From Clostridiales bacterium (GTDB taxonomy: Bacteria; Bacillota; Clostridia; Christensenellales; QALW01), in contig SVIH01000004.1 in NCBI GenBank assembly GCA_015069575.1, forward strand, positions 1-54,858: DNA of 54,858 nucleotides, given 5' to 3'. A program made the translations under genes and the position numbers. The notes beneath the pieces were generated by a model. That model made no database searches and was not told the DNA's origin. It was given only the letters and a program-made list of their open reading frames with translations. Of the stretch, positions 15,849 through 25,068 are shown piece after piece. How positions within the stretch are numbered: position 1 is the stretch's first letter; every line of letters begins with the position of its first letter.

Positions 15849-16892
15849 TTAAATTTCTGTTTTTATTACCTGTCCGCGTTTATCAGAAACAAATGCTTTT
15901 TCCATAACAGCCATAACCCGTTGAACTTCTTCTAATTTTATTAAACACTCTTCTTTTTTATCAATGGCATAACAAATATTGCGATAAAAATTGTGCACAT
16001 CGGTTGTAGGCTTATCAATATCATATTCTGATAAGGTGATTTCATCCCTTGGTGCCATTGTTTTTGTAATTCCCGCAGCGTTTACAACAGGCATAATATC
16101 TTTTTCCTGCCATGCCTTAAGTTTGGCTATATGTGCGTTTTGGCGCCAGTCTTCTATTTTTAAAGTGCCTTGCTTACACTGTATATAAAATCTTGGCAAA
16201 GAGATAAAATTATATGTTCCAACTTCTATTAATGCGGTTTTACCACCTTCAAAACCAAGCACAAGTTTAAAACCATCATCAACTTCATTATTCAAAATAT
16301 GAGTAAATTTACAGTATACACTTACTACCTTTTCCTTGAAAAGTTGTAACATCTGATCAATAAGATGTACACCCCAATCAAGCATCATTCCGCCGCCGGA
16401 TTCTTTTTGGCAACGCCAGTCGCTTGGTATTCCTCTTGAACCGTGCACACGGGATTCTATATTTATAGGCTCCCCTATTTCACAGGACTCAATAACGCTT
16501 TTCACTGCTAAAAAATCAATATCCCACCGTCTGTTCTGATGAACGGTAAAGATACAGTTGTGTTTTTTTGAAGCTTCTATCATCTTTTTAAGATTTTTTA
16601 CGCTTGTTTCAACAGGTTTTTCGCAAATAACATGTTTTTTATGTTTAAATGCTTCAATAGCCAAATCTTTATGGCTATCATTTGGTGTTGCTATAACAAC
16701 TATATCAACGCTTTTATCGTTAAAAATCTCAGCGTTATCTGAATAAACTTTTATTCCCTTTTCTTTGGCTATTATGCGTCTTTCCTCTTTAATATCATAA
16801 ACGCCTGACAAAACACAAACATCGCTTTTTAATATTTGTTCTGCGTGCCATGCACCTTGTCCGCCATAACCAATAATTGCTACATTCTTCAT
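15849..16892 (-). CDS. Gfo/Idh/MocA-family NAD(P)-dependent oxidoreductase
   Basis: 347 aa. N-terminal Rossmann fold with GYGGQGAWHAEQIL (nucleotide-binding glycines near residue 8) and the family's catalytic-region motif HVICEKPVE at about 92-100. A C-terminal alpha/beta domain includes 'GGGMMLDWGVHLIDQM', whose HLID-type histidine is the usual substrate-binding residue. Members oxidise sugars, inositols or amino-sugar derivatives; the substrate is not predictable and no sugar-utilisation genes are adjacent. Monocistronic. Confidence 0.88.
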   Translation of the reverse strand: MKNVAIIGYGGQGAWHAEQILKSDVCVLSGVYDIKEERRIIAKEKGIKVYSDNAEIFNDKSVDIVVIATPNDSHKDLAIEAFKHKKHVICEKPVETSVKNLKKMIEASKKHNCIFTVHQNRRWDIDFLAVKSVIESCEIGEPINIESRVHGSRGIPSDWRCQKESGGGMMLDWGVHLIDQMLQLFKEKVVSVYCKFTHILNNEVDDGFKLVLGFEGGKTALIEVGTYNFISLPRFYIQCKQGTLKIEDWRQNAHIAKLKAWQEKDIMPVVNAAGITKTMAPRDEITLSEYDIDKPTTDVHNFYRNICYAIDKKEECLIKLEEVQRVMAVMEKAFVSDKRGQVIKTEI

Positions 16893-16922
16893 TTTCTTTT
16901 ATCCTTTTGTTTGATTAAGATA

Positions 16923-16951
16923 AGTATAGTACAAATTTTCAGCTATTTCAA
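16923..16951 (-). promoter_or_regulatory. Promoter of the Gfo/Idh oxidoreductase gene
   Basis: Minus strand: TTGAAA (16946-16951), 17-bp spacer, TATACT (16923-16928). Confidence 0.6.
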
Positions 16952-16984
16952 GACAAATATATATTATTTTTAGACAAATATTGC

Positions 16985-17012
16985 AAAAGCCAAGGATTGC
17001 TCCTTGGCTTTT
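16985..17012 (-). terminator. Terminator of cysS
   Basis: AAAAGCCAAGGA / TCCTTGGCTTTT hairpin, 12-bp stem with a 4-nt loop, directly after the cysS stop codon. Confidence 0.75.
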
Positions 17013-17017
17013 AATAA

Positions 17018-18409
17018 TTATCTTTTAACCAATGTTGAACCTTCAGGCGAATCTTTAATATCGTAACCTGCCTGATTTATTTCATCTCTTAACTTATCAG
17101 ATAATGCCCAGTTCTTTTCTTTTCTTGCCTGTGCGCGTTGTTCTAACTTTTCCAAAAGTTCTTGGGGAATATCTGTTTCTTCTTCCATCGGAACATAACC
17201 TTTTTCTAAATCAAGACCAAAAACTGCATCCATCCTAACTGCTGTATCAAAAATTTCCCTTGCGCATTTGCCTGAACGAAGAAGATTCCACAAGATTCCC
17301 AATGCCTTTGGAATATTAAGATCATCGTTTACTGCTTCAAGGAACTGATTATAAGCATTTTCGCAAAGTTCTTTTGCGCTTTCATCATTTTCAGCGTTCT
17401 TGTTTTGATTAACTGCTTCTAATAAGCGAATATATGCTTTTTGTGAAGCCTTAATTGCATCCCAGGTAAAATTAATTTTATTTCTGTAATGGGCGTTTAA
17501 GCAAAAATACCTGAATGTAAGAGGCATAATTGACTTTTTCTTTAAATCATCAACAGTATAAGTATTGCCAAGGCTCTTGCTCATTTTACCGTTATCAACC
17601 ATCATAAACTCACCGTGCATCCAGTAGTTTACTGCAGGATGACCTAAAAGCGCATTTGACTGAGCAATTTCATTTTCGTGATGAACGGGAATATGATCAA
17701 CACCGCCTGTATGAATATCAAAAGTATCGCCTAAATACTTTCTGCCCATAGCAGAACACTCGATATGCCAGCCTGGATATCCCATACCCCAAGGGCTTTC
17801 CCACTGCTGAAGATGTTCTTTAGGTGCTTTTTTCCAAACTGCAAAATCTGCAGGATGGCGTTTCTGGTCATTTACTTCAACACGAGCGCCTGCAAGTTGT
17901 TCATCAAGATCCAACTTTGAAAGAACGCCGTACTGACCGTATTTAACAATATCAAAATAAATACCATCATCAGTTTCGTAAGCAAATCCTTTTTCTTCAA
18001 GACCTTTAACAAAATCAATCATTTCTTGAATATGATCTGTTGCCTTCGGTACTATTTCAGGTAAAGAGATGTTAAGCGCCTTAACATCATTTTCAAAAAC
18101 GGAAGTATAATACGCTGCAATCTCTAAAGGAGATTTTTTTTGCTGTTTTGCAGCCTTTTCCATCTTGTCTTCGCCTTCATCAGCATCAGAAGTAAGGTGG
18201 CCAACATCAGTAATGTTCATAACGCCTAAAAGTTTATATCCGTTTAACTTTAATGTACGCCTTAAAAGGTCCATAAAAACATAAGTTCTTAAATTTCCTA
18301 TATGGGCAAAGTTATAAACTGTTGGACCGCAGGAATACATACGTACTTCATTAGGGTTAACAGTTTTTAATTCTTCTTTCTTATTTGTAAGGGTATTATA
18401 AACTAACAT
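17018..18409 (-). CDS. cysS: Cysteinyl-tRNA synthetase
   Basis: 463 aa class I synthetase. The zinc-site cysteine and HIGH motif appear together in CGPTVYNFAHIGNLR. Further zinc ligands lie in 'GWHIECSAM' and 'HHENEIAQS', and KMSKSLGN is the KMSKS loop. The ATG at 18409 (TTGGAG 6 nt upstream, N-terminus MLVYNTLTNKKEE as in the family) is chosen; the frame stays open 105 bp further upstream but runs through the promoter. No T-box leader. Confidence 0.96.
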   Translation of the reverse strand: MLVYNTLTNKKEELKTVNPNEVRMYSCGPTVYNFAHIGNLRTYVFMDLLRRTLKLNGYKLLGVMNITDVGHLTSDADEGEDKMEKAAKQQKKSPLEIAAYYTSVFENDVKALNISLPEIVPKATDHIQEMIDFVKGLEEKGFAYETDDGIYFDIVKYGQYGVLSKLDLDEQLAGARVEVNDQKRHPADFAVWKKAPKEHLQQWESPWGMGYPGWHIECSAMGRKYLGDTFDIHTGGVDHIPVHHENEIAQSNALLGHPAVNYWMHGEFMMVDNGKMSKSLGNTYTVDDLKKKSIMPLTFRYFCLNAHYRNKINFTWDAIKASQKAYIRLLEAVNQNKNAENDESAKELCENAYNQFLEAVNDDLNIPKALGILWNLLRSGKCAREIFDTAVRMDAVFGLDLEKGYVPMEEETDIPQELLEKLEQRAQARKEKNWALSDKLRDEINQAGYDIKDSPEGSTLVKR

Positions 18410-18440
18410 ACAAAACTCCAATATACATTTTATTATATAG

Positions 18441-18469
18441 ATTATACAACAATAAATGACCTTGTGCAA
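18441..18469 (-). promoter_or_regulatory. Promoter of cysS
   Basis: Minus strand: TTGCAC (18464-18469), 17-bp spacer, TATAAT (18441-18446) preceded by TTG. The leader is only about 25-30 nt. Confidence 0.75.
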
Positions 18470-18534
18470 CCGTTTTATACCTTTTTTAAGTAATTTAACA
18501 CTAAAAACAAGCATATTCTTTATCGGTGATATTT

Positions 18535-19806
18535 TTGAAAAAGAAATTATTTTTTAATATGAGTGTTTTGGCGTTAAGCAATATCTTTGTTCGAATTATT
18601 GGTATGATTTACAAGGTGTGGCTTGCTAAAGAGATTTCCCCTGTTGCTTTAGGCTTGCATCAATTATCAATGAGCGTTTATTCTGTTTTTATTACGCCTG
18701 TATCTTCAGGCTTGCCTAACGCCACAAGCCGCCTTTGTGCAAAATATTTAAAAGATAACAAGGAAAAAACTGTGCTTGCTTCAGCAGTAAAAATTGCTTT
18801 TGTTCCAATTTTTATCTCATTTGTCCTTATGCTTTTTTGCAACAAACCTATTGCAAAAATGTTTTTACACGATGAAAACGCAGGCATAATTATTCTTGCG
18901 CTTATCCCCGCTGTTACTTTAGGCGGGCTTGCCTCTTTACCTCAAGGACTTTTGCACGCAAAAGGGCGGTCATCACTGCCTGCAATTTTTGAAATAATTG
19001 AACAACTTTTAAAGATTCTTTGTGCCTTTATTTTAGTAAAGCTGTTTAAAAACACCACAGAACAAGTTCAGGCTACACTGCCTAATATTGCTATAAGCTT
19101 TGGCGGAATTATGTCTTTTTTAATGCTTTTTTCAAGCGTGAAATGGGTTGATTTAAACAAAAAAGGCTATTCTTCAGAACTTCTGGAAAATGCCCTACCG
19201 CCTACGTTTGCCCGTCTTGGAACTTCTGTTTTGCATTTAGGAACAACAACTATTTTGCCACTTGGCTTAATGGCTTACGGTTTAACAAAAGATGCCGCCT
19301 TATCCCAATATGGTATACTCACTTCTATGGCGTATCCCATTGTTTTTGCACCAATGACCGTTATTGGTGCCCTTTGTGTTGTAACTTTACCAGAAATTGC
19401 AAAAAATCTTGATAATAAAAAAGTTATAATCCATAAAGCGCGCATTTCGTTTTTAATCACTCTTATAATAACAGTTTTGTTTTCTTTATTAGTTTTACTT
19501 TTTGCGCCATATATTGCAAAAACATTTTTTAAACAGGCTATTGCCGGCAGATTTATGGTTATGCTTATACCGTCAATTATTTTTTTAGGGCTTTCACAAA
19601 TTGCCCGCACCCTTTTAAATGGACTTGGCAAGCAAAAAACTTTAATGGCAACAAGCATTGTTGATGGATGTTTTGGATTAGGTTTAACATATATTCTTGT
19701 TTGGCGTTTTGGAATTTACGGATTTATTCTTGGCAACTGCATACAGGATTTTTTGGCTTTTATAATAAATTTTTCTCTGTGCATTAAAGAAATTAAAAAG
19801 GTGTGA
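18535..19806 (+). CDS. MOP-superfamily flippase (SpoVB/MurJ/Wzx-like polysaccharide transporter)
   Basis: 423 aa, strongly hydrophobic with about a dozen predicted membrane helices. The N-terminal 'SVLALSNIFVRIIGMIYKVW' and 'SVFITPVSSGLPNATSRL' segments are typical of the SpoVB/polysaccharide-biosynthesis branch of the MOP superfamily. These proteins flip lipid-linked oligosaccharides or wall precursors across the membrane. TTG at 18535 is chosen because GGTGA precedes it at suitable spacing; a GTG at 18526 overlaps that site. Which lipid-linked substrate is moved is not determined by context (cysS is divergent, a ferredoxin convergent). Confidence 0.85.
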   Translation: MKKKLFFNMSVLALSNIFVRIIGMIYKVWLAKEISPVALGLHQLSMSVYSVFITPVSSGLPNATSRLCAKYLKDNKEKTVLASAVKIAFVPIFISFVLMLFCNKPIAKMFLHDENAGIIILALIPAVTLGGLASLPQGLLHAKGRSSLPAIFEIIEQLLKILCAFILVKLFKNTTEQVQATLPNIAISFGGIMSFLMLFSSVKWVDLNKKGYSSELLENALPPTFARLGTSVLHLGTTTILPLGLMAYGLTKDAALSQYGILTSMAYPIVFAPMTVIGALCVVTLPEIAKNLDNKKVIIHKARISFLITLIITVLFSLLVLLFAPYIAKTFFKQAIAGRFMVMLIPSIIFLGLSQIARTLLNGLGKQKTLMATSIVDGCFGLGLTYILVWRFGIYGFILGNCIQDFLAFIINFSLCIKEIKKV

Positions 19807-19831
19807 TAGTTCTTTACAGTTATCACACCTT
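19798..19831. terminator. Hairpin at the end of the flippase gene
   Basis: AAGGTGTGATA / TATCACACCTT, 11-bp stem with a 12-nt loop, containing the flippase stop codon. There is no T-tract on the plus side; T-rich sequence follows on the minus side. It may stop read-through or protect the 3' end. Confidence 0.5.
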
Positions 19832-19841
19832 ATGATAAAAT

Positions 19842-19869
19842 AAAAAAAGAGAGAACAAAACATTCTCTC
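19842..19869 (-). terminator. Terminator of the ferredoxin gene
   Basis: Minus strand: GAGAGAA, 7-nt loop, TTCTCTC, then seven T residues. Confidence 0.82.
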
Positions 19870-19907
19870 CGTAGCATTTTACGTAATGCTAAACGTACAA
19901 AAGGAAA

Positions 19908-20078
19908 TTATTCCTGTTCAGGTGCTGAAACGGGGCAAGAATCTGCACAAGCGCCGCAATCGATACAAGCGTCAGCATCAATAACATACTTACCGTCACC
20001 TTCAGTAATAGCACCAACGGGGCATGCTCCTGCGCAAGCACCGCAAGCGATACAATCATCATTAATCTTATAGGCCAT
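19908..20078 (-). CDS. 2[4Fe-4S] ferredoxin
   Basis: 56 aa, clostridial type. Two complete CX2CX2CX3CP cluster motifs are present: CIACGACAGACP at about residues 9-20 and CIDCGACADSCP at about 38-49. Total length and the acidic C-terminus (APEQE) match low-potential electron carriers used by hydrogenases, pyruvate:ferredoxin oxidoreductase and similar enzymes. Two adjacent ATGs exist (20081 and 20078); the second has better spacing (8 nt) from GGAGG. Monocistronic. Confidence 0.95.
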   Translation of the reverse strand: MAYKINDDCIACGACAGACPVGAITEGDGKYVIDADACIDCGACADSCPVSAPEQE

Positions 20079-20111
20079 CATTTTCACCTCCGCCCTATAT
20101 TCATTAGCATT

Positions 20112-20139
20112 ATTATAACATCAATTTCATATTTTGCAA
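20112..20139 (-). promoter_or_regulatory. Promoter of the ferredoxin gene
   Basis: Minus strand: TTGCAA (20134-20139), 16-bp spacer, TATAAT (20112-20117). Confidence 0.65.
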
Positions 20140-20183
20140 GCAATTTTGACAAAAATTTATGTTTTATTAAGGAACCAATTTTT

Positions 20184-20648
20184 ATGAAAAAGCAAATACA
20201 AAGTTTTCAGGTTGACCACGATTACATAGTTCCCGGCATTTATGCTTCAAGGATTGACGGTGATATTATCACCTATGACCTTCGCACACGCAAGCCCAAC
20301 AACAACGAATATATGGATAATGTTACAATGCACACAGTTGAGCATATGTTTGCTACTTTTGTGCGATTTTCTTCATTTGGCAAAAACATTATTTATTTTG
20401 GACCAATGGGTTGCAGGACAGGTTTTTATCTGATTGTAAGGGATATGACCAATGAACAAGTTCTTGCTTTAACAAAAGAAACCCTTAAAAAAATTATTGA
20501 CCATAACGGTGAAGTCTTCGGTGCTTCAAGAAAAGAATGCGGAAACTATCTTGAACTTAACCTTGAAAGTGCAAAAAAAGAATGCAAAACATACTTGAAA
20601 AATCTTGAAAGCTGGAATGATTTTAACTACAAAGGAGAAAGCAAATGA
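20184..20648 (+). CDS. luxS: S-ribosylhomocysteine lyase
   Basis: 154 aa. Cleaves S-ribosylhomocysteine to homocysteine and DPD, the autoinducer-2 precursor. Metal ligands His50 and His54 (HTVEH) and Cys119, plus the catalytic Cys77 in MGCRTGFY, are all present. It overlaps mtnN by 4 bp (ATGA), so the two enzymes that detoxify S-adenosylhomocysteine are made together. AAGGAA ribosome site. Confidence 0.97.
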   Translation: MKKQIQSFQVDHDYIVPGIYASRIDGDIITYDLRTRKPNNNEYMDNVTMHTVEHMFATFVRFSSFGKNIIYFGPMGCRTGFYLIVRDMTNEQVLALTKETLKKIIDHNGEVFGASRKECGNYLELNLESAKKECKTYLKNLESWNDFNYKGESK

Positions 20649-21331
20649 TAGGCATAATTGGCGCCATGGATATTGAGGTTAACAACCTCAAATCTTTAAT
20701 AGAAAATAAGCAATCAAAAACAATAAGCGGTATTGAATTTTGTTGGGGCACTATATATAATAAGGAAGTGGTTGTTGCAAAGTGCGGAATCGGTAAGGTT
20801 TTTGCTTCAATCTGTGCCCAGACTATGATTTTGGAGTTTAAGCCCGAATATATAATTAACACAGGTGTTGCAGGCACTTTAACAGAAGAACTTACTGTTG
20901 GTGATATCGCTCTTTCATTAAATGTTGTTCAGCACGATATGGATACATCTCCTTTAGGCGATCCTGTAGGGCTTATTTCAGGAATAAATGTTATAAACTT
21001 TAATGCAGATGAATACCTTGTTAAAAATGCCGAAGATGTTTTAAATGAAAATAATTTTAACTATAAAACAGGCGTTATTGCATCAGGGGACCAGTTTATC
21101 GCAACAAAAGAGCAAAAAGAAACTATTGTTAAAAACTTTAATGCTATTGCTTGCGAAATGGAAGGGGCATCTATCGGGCACACCGCGTTTGTAAATAATG
21201 TTGGTTTTATTGTTATTAGGGCAATTTCTGACAGCGCTGATGATTCTTCAACCCTTGATTATCCCACATTTTTGAAAATGGCTTCTGAAAATTCATTTAA
21301 AATCACATTGGCTTTGATTTCAAGAATATAA
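20645..21331 (+). CDS. mtnN: 5'-methylthioadenosine / S-adenosylhomocysteine nucleosidase
   Basis: 228 aa. Hydrolyses the glycosidic bond of SAH and MTA, supplying S-ribosylhomocysteine to LuxS. The nucleoside phosphorylase-type fold is clear: MIGIIGAMDIEV at the start, NTGVAGTL, 'GDIALSLNVVQHDMD', 'CEMEGASIGH' with the catalytic Glu, and IRAISDSADD carrying the catalytic Asp. Coupled to luxS by ATGA overlap. Confidence 0.96.
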   Translation: MIGIIGAMDIEVNNLKSLIENKQSKTISGIEFCWGTIYNKEVVVAKCGIGKVFASICAQTMILEFKPEYIINTGVAGTLTEELTVGDIALSLNVVQHDMDTSPLGDPVGLISGINVINFNADEYLVKNAEDVLNENNFNYKTGVIASGDQFIATKEQKETIVKNFNAIACEMEGASIGHTAFVNNVGFIVIRAISDSADDSSTLDYPTFLKMASENSFKITLALISRI

Positions 21332-21369
21332 TTTTTTATTTTTCACATAATATTTTTGAGGTGATTTTA

Positions 21370-21528
21370 TTGAAAGATAAAGATTTAAAAAAGTTTTTTG
21401 ATAAAAATGAAGCCGAGGAAGGTACCTCAGCCTCTATGGTAAACAGATATGGCACATATAATATTCAGCCAACTTGCGATATGGAAAATGATTTTCCTAA
21501 AATTTCTCAAGGCAAACCCAAAAAATAA
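21370..21528 (+). CDS. Small 52-aa acidic/basic protein, TTG start
   Basis: Not recognised. Opens with TTG 6-7 nt after GAGGTGAT, the same arrangement as other TTG starts here, and reads 52 codons to a TAA that sits on a terminator hairpin. The sequence begins [18 protein letters not shown] and contains a distinctive [15 protein letters not shown] stretch ending in [11 protein letters not shown]. No membrane segment. It lies 38 bp after mtnN and may be cotranscribed with luxS-mtnN. The ribosome site, full use up to the terminator and normal codon usage support a real gene. Confidence 0.65.
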   Translation: MKDKDLKKFFDKNEAEEGTSASMVNRYGTYNIQPTCDMENDFPKISQGKPKK

Positions 21529-21556
21529 CAGATGTGTATACATCTGTTTTATTTTT
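21527..21556 (+). terminator. Terminator of the luxS-mtnN-small ORF unit
   Basis: AACAGATGT / ACATCTGTT, 9-bp stem, 4-nt loop, T-rich tail; overlaps the small ORF's stop codon. Confidence 0.85.
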
Positions 21557-21575
21557 TATAATACATTATTTTTAC

Positions 21576-21604
21576 TTGACACTATATTTTAACAGCAGTA
21601 TAAT
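21576..21604 (+). promoter_or_regulatory. Promoter of hppA
   Basis: Exact TTGACA (21576-21581), 17-bp spacer, exact TATAAT (21599-21604). Confidence 0.88.
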
Positions 21605-21635
21605 AAAGGTTACCACTAAAAAAGGAAGTGATTTT

Positions 21636-23726
21636 TTGGAAAAATTTCTTGTAGCCTTTACATTTGTTGGCTCATTAATTGCCCTGCTTTTTGCTCTTTT
21701 AACTTCAAAAAGGATATTGAAGTTTTCGCAAGGCAATGAATTAATGCAGAAGATTTCAAAAGCAATCCGCGAAGGTGCTAATGCTTACTTAAAAAGGCAG
21801 TATAGAGTTGTTGGCATTTTCTTTGCTGTAATGTTTGTGGTGCTTTGTGTTATGGCATTGTTTAAGTTTATTACACCTTATGTACCATTTGCATTCGTTA
21901 CAGGCGGTTTTTTCTCAGCCCTTTCAGGTTTTGTTGGCATGAAAATAGCTACTTTAGCAAATGCGCGCACTGCACAAGGCGCTTCAGAAAGCCTTAACAA
22001 AGGTTTGAAGGTTGCCTTTTCAGCCGGTTCTGTTATGGGCTTTACAGTTGTTGGTTTAGGATTACTTGATATTTCTATATGGTTCTTTTTGTTAAAATAC
22101 ATATTTAATTTAGGTCCTGCTGAAATTTCAAGCGCTATGCTTACCTTTGGTATGGGCGCATCATCAATGGCACTTTTTGCCCGTGTTGGTGGCGGTATAT
22201 ATACAAAAGCGGCTGATGTGGGCGCTGACCTTGTTGGTAAAGTTGAAGCAGGTATTCCTGAAGACGACCCACGCAACCCCGCAGTTATCGCTGATAACGT
22301 TGGTGATAATGTTGGTGACGTTGCCGGTATGGGCGCCGATCTTTATGAATCATATGTCGGTTCAATTCTTTCTGCTTCAGCATTAGGCGTTGCCGCATTT
22401 AACGGCAGCATAAACGCAATGGCATTACCTATGATTTTAGCAGCCGTTGGTATCCTTTGTTCAATCTTAGGCACATTCCTTGTTAAAACTAAAGAAGGCG
22501 CAGATCAAAAATCACTTTTAAAGGCATTAAGCCGCGGAACTAATTTTTCTGCTATCTTAATTGCTATTATTTCTTTCCCTCTTGTTTACTTTATTTTACC
22601 TAAAGCAAACTGGATGATTTACTTTGCCTTGCTTGCCGGCCTTGTTGCAGGCGTGTTAATTGGTAAAGCAACTGAATATTATACTTCAGAAACCTTTAAC
22701 CCCACAAAGCGTCTTGCCGCTTCTTCTGAAACAGGAAGCGCAACAGTTATTATCAGCGGTCTTTCTTTGGGTATGCTTTCAACAGCACTTCCCATTATAA
22801 TTGTTGCTGTTTGTATTTTAGTTGCATACTTTATTTCAGGCGGTGCACAAAGCGCAAGTTTAGGTCTTTATGGTATTTCTTTAGCCGCAGTTGGTATGCT
22901 TTCAACTTTAGGAATTACCCTTGCAACTGACGCTTACGGTCCTGTTGCCGATAACGCAGGCGGTATTGCACAGATGGCAGGTCTTGATGAAAATGTTCGC
23001 AACAGAACAGATGCTCTTGATTCATTAGGAAACACCACCGCTGCAACAGGCAAAGGTTTTGCTATTGGTTCAGCAGCACTTACTGCACTAGCTTTAATGG
23101 CTTCTTATATAGAAAAAATTCAAAGCATTCCCGGTGGAGCTGAAAAAATATCAAACATCAGCCTTATGAATCCCACAGTTTTAGTTGGTTTGTTTATAGG
23201 CGCTTGTCTTCCCTTTGTGTTTGCCGCGCTTACAATGGAATCTGTTGGTAGGGCAGCACAAAGCGTTGTTATAGAAGTTCGCCGTCAGTTTAAAGAAATC
23301 GTTGGGCTTATGAGCGGAAAAGCCGATCCTGAATACGCAAAGTGCGTTGATCTTTGCACAAAGGCAAGTTTGAAAGAAATGGTTGTTCCTACCATAGTTG
23401 CAATAGTTGTTCCTGTTATTGTTGGCTTAACTCTTGGCGTTACAGGCGTTGTAGGTATGCTTGCAGGCGCAACTGCAACAGGTTTCCTTTTAGCTATCTT
23501 TATGTCAAACTCCGGCGGCGCATGGGATAACGCAAAGAAATATATTGAAGGCGGCGTTCACGGTGGAAAGGGTAGCGAAAGCCACAAAGCCGGTGTTGTT
23601 GGTGATACAGTTGGCGATCCCTTTAAAGATACTGCAGGTCCTGCAATTAACATTCTGATTAAACTGTTATCCATGGTTTCAATTGTATTTGCAACATTAA
23701 TTGTAAACTTTTCAATACTTGGTTAA
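21636..23726 (+). CDS. hppA: Membrane pyrophosphate-energised ion pump, K+-dependent type
   Basis: 696 aa integral membrane pyrophosphatase, coupling PPi hydrolysis to H+ or Na+ export. Substrate-binding motifs [20 protein letters not shown] and [15 protein letters not shown] are intact, as is the C-terminal [14 protein letters not shown]. The K+-site motif reads [11 protein letters not shown]: alanine where K+-independent pumps have lysine, placing it in the K+-dependent class. Whether it moves H+ or Na+ cannot be read with confidence. TTG at 21636 with AAGGAAGTG upstream is the start; the frame stays open 102 bp further but that stretch covers the promoter. Confidence 0.94.
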   Translation: MEKFLVAFTFVGSLIALLFALLTSKRILKFSQGNELMQKISKAIREGANAYLKRQYRVVGIFFAVMFVVLCVMALFKFITPYVPFAFVTGGFFSALSGFVGMKIATLANARTAQGASESLNKGLKVAFSAGSVMGFTVVGLGLLDISIWFFLLKYIFNLGPAEISSAMLTFGMGASSMALFARVGGGIYTKAADVGADLVGKVEAGIPEDDPRNPAVIADNVGDNVGDVAGMGADLYESYVGSILSASALGVAAFNGSINAMALPMILAAVGILCSILGTFLVKTKEGADQKSLLKALSRGTNFSAILIAIISFPLVYFILPKANWMIYFALLAGLVAGVLIGKATEYYTSETFNPTKRLAASSETGSATVIISGLSLGMLSTALPIIIVAVCILVAYFISGGAQSASLGLYGISLAAVGMLSTLGITLATDAYGPVADNAGGIAQMAGLDENVRNRTDALDSLGNTTAATGKGFAIGSAALTALALMASYIEKIQSIPGGAEKISNISLMNPTVLVGLFIGACLPFVFAALTMESVGRAAQSVVIEVRRQFKEIVGLMSGKADPEYAKCVDLCTKASLKEMVVPTIVAIVVPVIVGLTLGVTGVVGMLAGATATGFLLAIFMSNSGGAWDNAKKYIEGGVHGGKGSESHKAGVVGDTVGDPFKDTAGPAINILIKLLSMVSIVFATLIVNFSILG

Positions 23727-23740
23727 TAAATAAAAAATTA

Positions 23741-23769
23741 AAAGACTGCTGAATTTCAGCAGTCTTTTT
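23741..23769. terminator. Bidirectional terminator between hppA and the LURP-one gene
   Basis: AAAGACTGCTGA / TCAGCAGTCTTT, 12-bp stem with a tight loop and T-tract. Confidence 0.9.
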
Positions 23770-24243
23770 TTAATCATCTCTTTGGTCTTTTTCAGCATCA
23801 ATAGCTAAAACAAGCATTAAAGCCGGTATTGCGTCTTTTTCATCAATAACATTTATTGTATAAGTATCTGTAAATTTAAACAGTTCCTTTGTAACTGTTG
23901 CAATAATCTCGTTAGCGCATTTTTTTATAGTGTAATCCCATTCAAAAATATTGCCCTCAACCGACCATCCCATATAATCAACGCTATAAGATGGCTTGAA
24001 TAATGTTAACTCGCGCCTGATACAACCTGCATATTGATCGTTTAAATAAATTTCAAAAGTGGGCAGAAATTTAAATATTTTCTGTTTTAACTCTCCTACC
24101 AATTCACCGGTTTTATAGAACACCTGAAAGTGTCTTCCAAAACTAATTTTGCTTTTTACGGAAAAAACAACCTGATCATTTTCATCATAGATATCATAGC
24201 TATCTAAAAATGAAAACATTCTTTGCTTGAATAAAAGTTTCAT
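23770..24243 (-). CDS. LURP-one-related (YxjI/Tubby-like) protein
   Basis: 157 aa. The repeated short beta-strand pattern matches the LOR / Tubby-C-terminal-like fold: MKLLFKQRMFSFLDSYDIYD, 'VVFSVKSKISFGRHFQVF', 'GELKQKIFKFLPTFEIYL' and 'ATVTKELFKFTDTYTINVID'. Bacterial members have no established biochemical function; related scramblase and Tubby proteins bind membrane lipids. It is the last gene of a cluster, its ATG overlapping the stop of an orphan ParA gene by one base (TAATG). Confidence 0.8.
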   Translation of the reverse strand: MKLLFKQRMFSFLDSYDIYDENDQVVFSVKSKISFGRHFQVFYKTGELVGELKQKIFKFLPTFEIYLNDQYAGCIRRELTLFKPSYSVDYMGWSVEGNIFEWDYTIKKCANEIIATVTKELFKFTDTYTINVIDEKDAIPALMLVLAIDAEKDQRDD

Positions 24244-25049
24244 TAATGTTCCTTATTCCTTTTTACTGCTTGTTTATGTATTTCTTGTGCTAAGGCATCA
24301 TATTCCTGTGCGGCACGGCTTGATTTTTTGAATGCAGCAACAGGCATTCCTGCATCTTGCGCCCATTCAATCGTTGAATCAATGCGCACATAAGAATCAA
24401 ATATATAAAAATCATCCATTTCTTTTAACGAAGCAAGGGTTTGTTTAAAATAGTTCTTTCTTTCGTTTACCTTTGTAATTGCGATACCTAACACCTTAAG
24501 TTCAGGAGCAATATCGGTAACAACAGAATAAAATTCGAACATATTTGCAAGGCCGAATAATCCCCAAGGGCTTGCCTCAACAGGAATCAAAAGGTAATCC
24601 GAAGCGCACAGAAGATTCATTGCCCAACCACCTAAAGTTGGCGGTGCATCAATTAAAATATAATCATATTTACCACTTTCCTGAATATTTTTAAGCGCTT
24701 TTTTCAAGATAAGTTCTCTTTGCCATTTGGTAAAAAGCTCATACTCAATACCGCTCATAAGCGTGGATGATGGAATAATATCTAAATTTTTATAAGGAGT
24801 TTCATAAATAAAATCGCTTAAATCTTTTTGCTCTTTAACCGCATAATATAAGTTTTTATCTCCTTTGGCAATTTCAAGCACCGTTTCTTCATCAAAAAAG
24901 GAAAGTGTTAAATTAAGTTGCATATCGCCATCAATAAGCAACACTTTTTTTCCACTTTGCACCAAAGAATAACCTACATTTGAGCAAGTTGTTGATTTAC
25001 CTGAGCCACCTTTATTATTGGCAAAACATATGGTTGTGGTTTTTTTCAT
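24243..25049 (-). CDS. Orphan ParA/MinD-type ATPase
   Basis: 268 aa. Deviant Walker A NNKGGSGKST, Walker A' LLIDGDMQ and Walker B ILIDAPPTLGG mark a ParA-family ATPase, distinct from the chromosomal ParA of this window. The C-terminal 'VRIDSTIEWAQDAGMPVAAF' segment resembles ParA proteins of plasmids and cargo-positioning systems. No ParB-like partner is adjacent. ATG at 25049 with AAAGGA about 9 nt upstream and MKKTTTICFANNKG as N-terminus is preferred over upstream starts within the preceding gene. Coupled to the LURP-one gene. Confidence 0.85.
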   Translation of the reverse strand: MKKTTTICFANNKGGSGKSTTCSNVGYSLVQSGKKVLLIDGDMQLNLTLSFFDEETVLEIAKGDKNLYYAVKEQKDLSDFIYETPYKNLDIIPSSTLMSGIEYELFTKWQRELILKKALKNIQESGKYDYILIDAPPTLGGWAMNLLCASDYLLIPVEASPWGLFGLANMFEFYSVVTDIAPELKVLGIAITKVNERKNYFKQTLASLKEMDDFYIFDSYVRIDSTIEWAQDAGMPVAAFKKSSRAAQEYDALAQEIHKQAVKRNKEH

Positions 25050-25068
25050 AATATTCATTCCTTTATTT

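Noticed and set aside
18410-18514. N-terminal extension of cysS by 35 residues
   Set aside because: The extension runs through the promoter's -10 and -35, has no ribosome site, and does not match the family's N-terminus.
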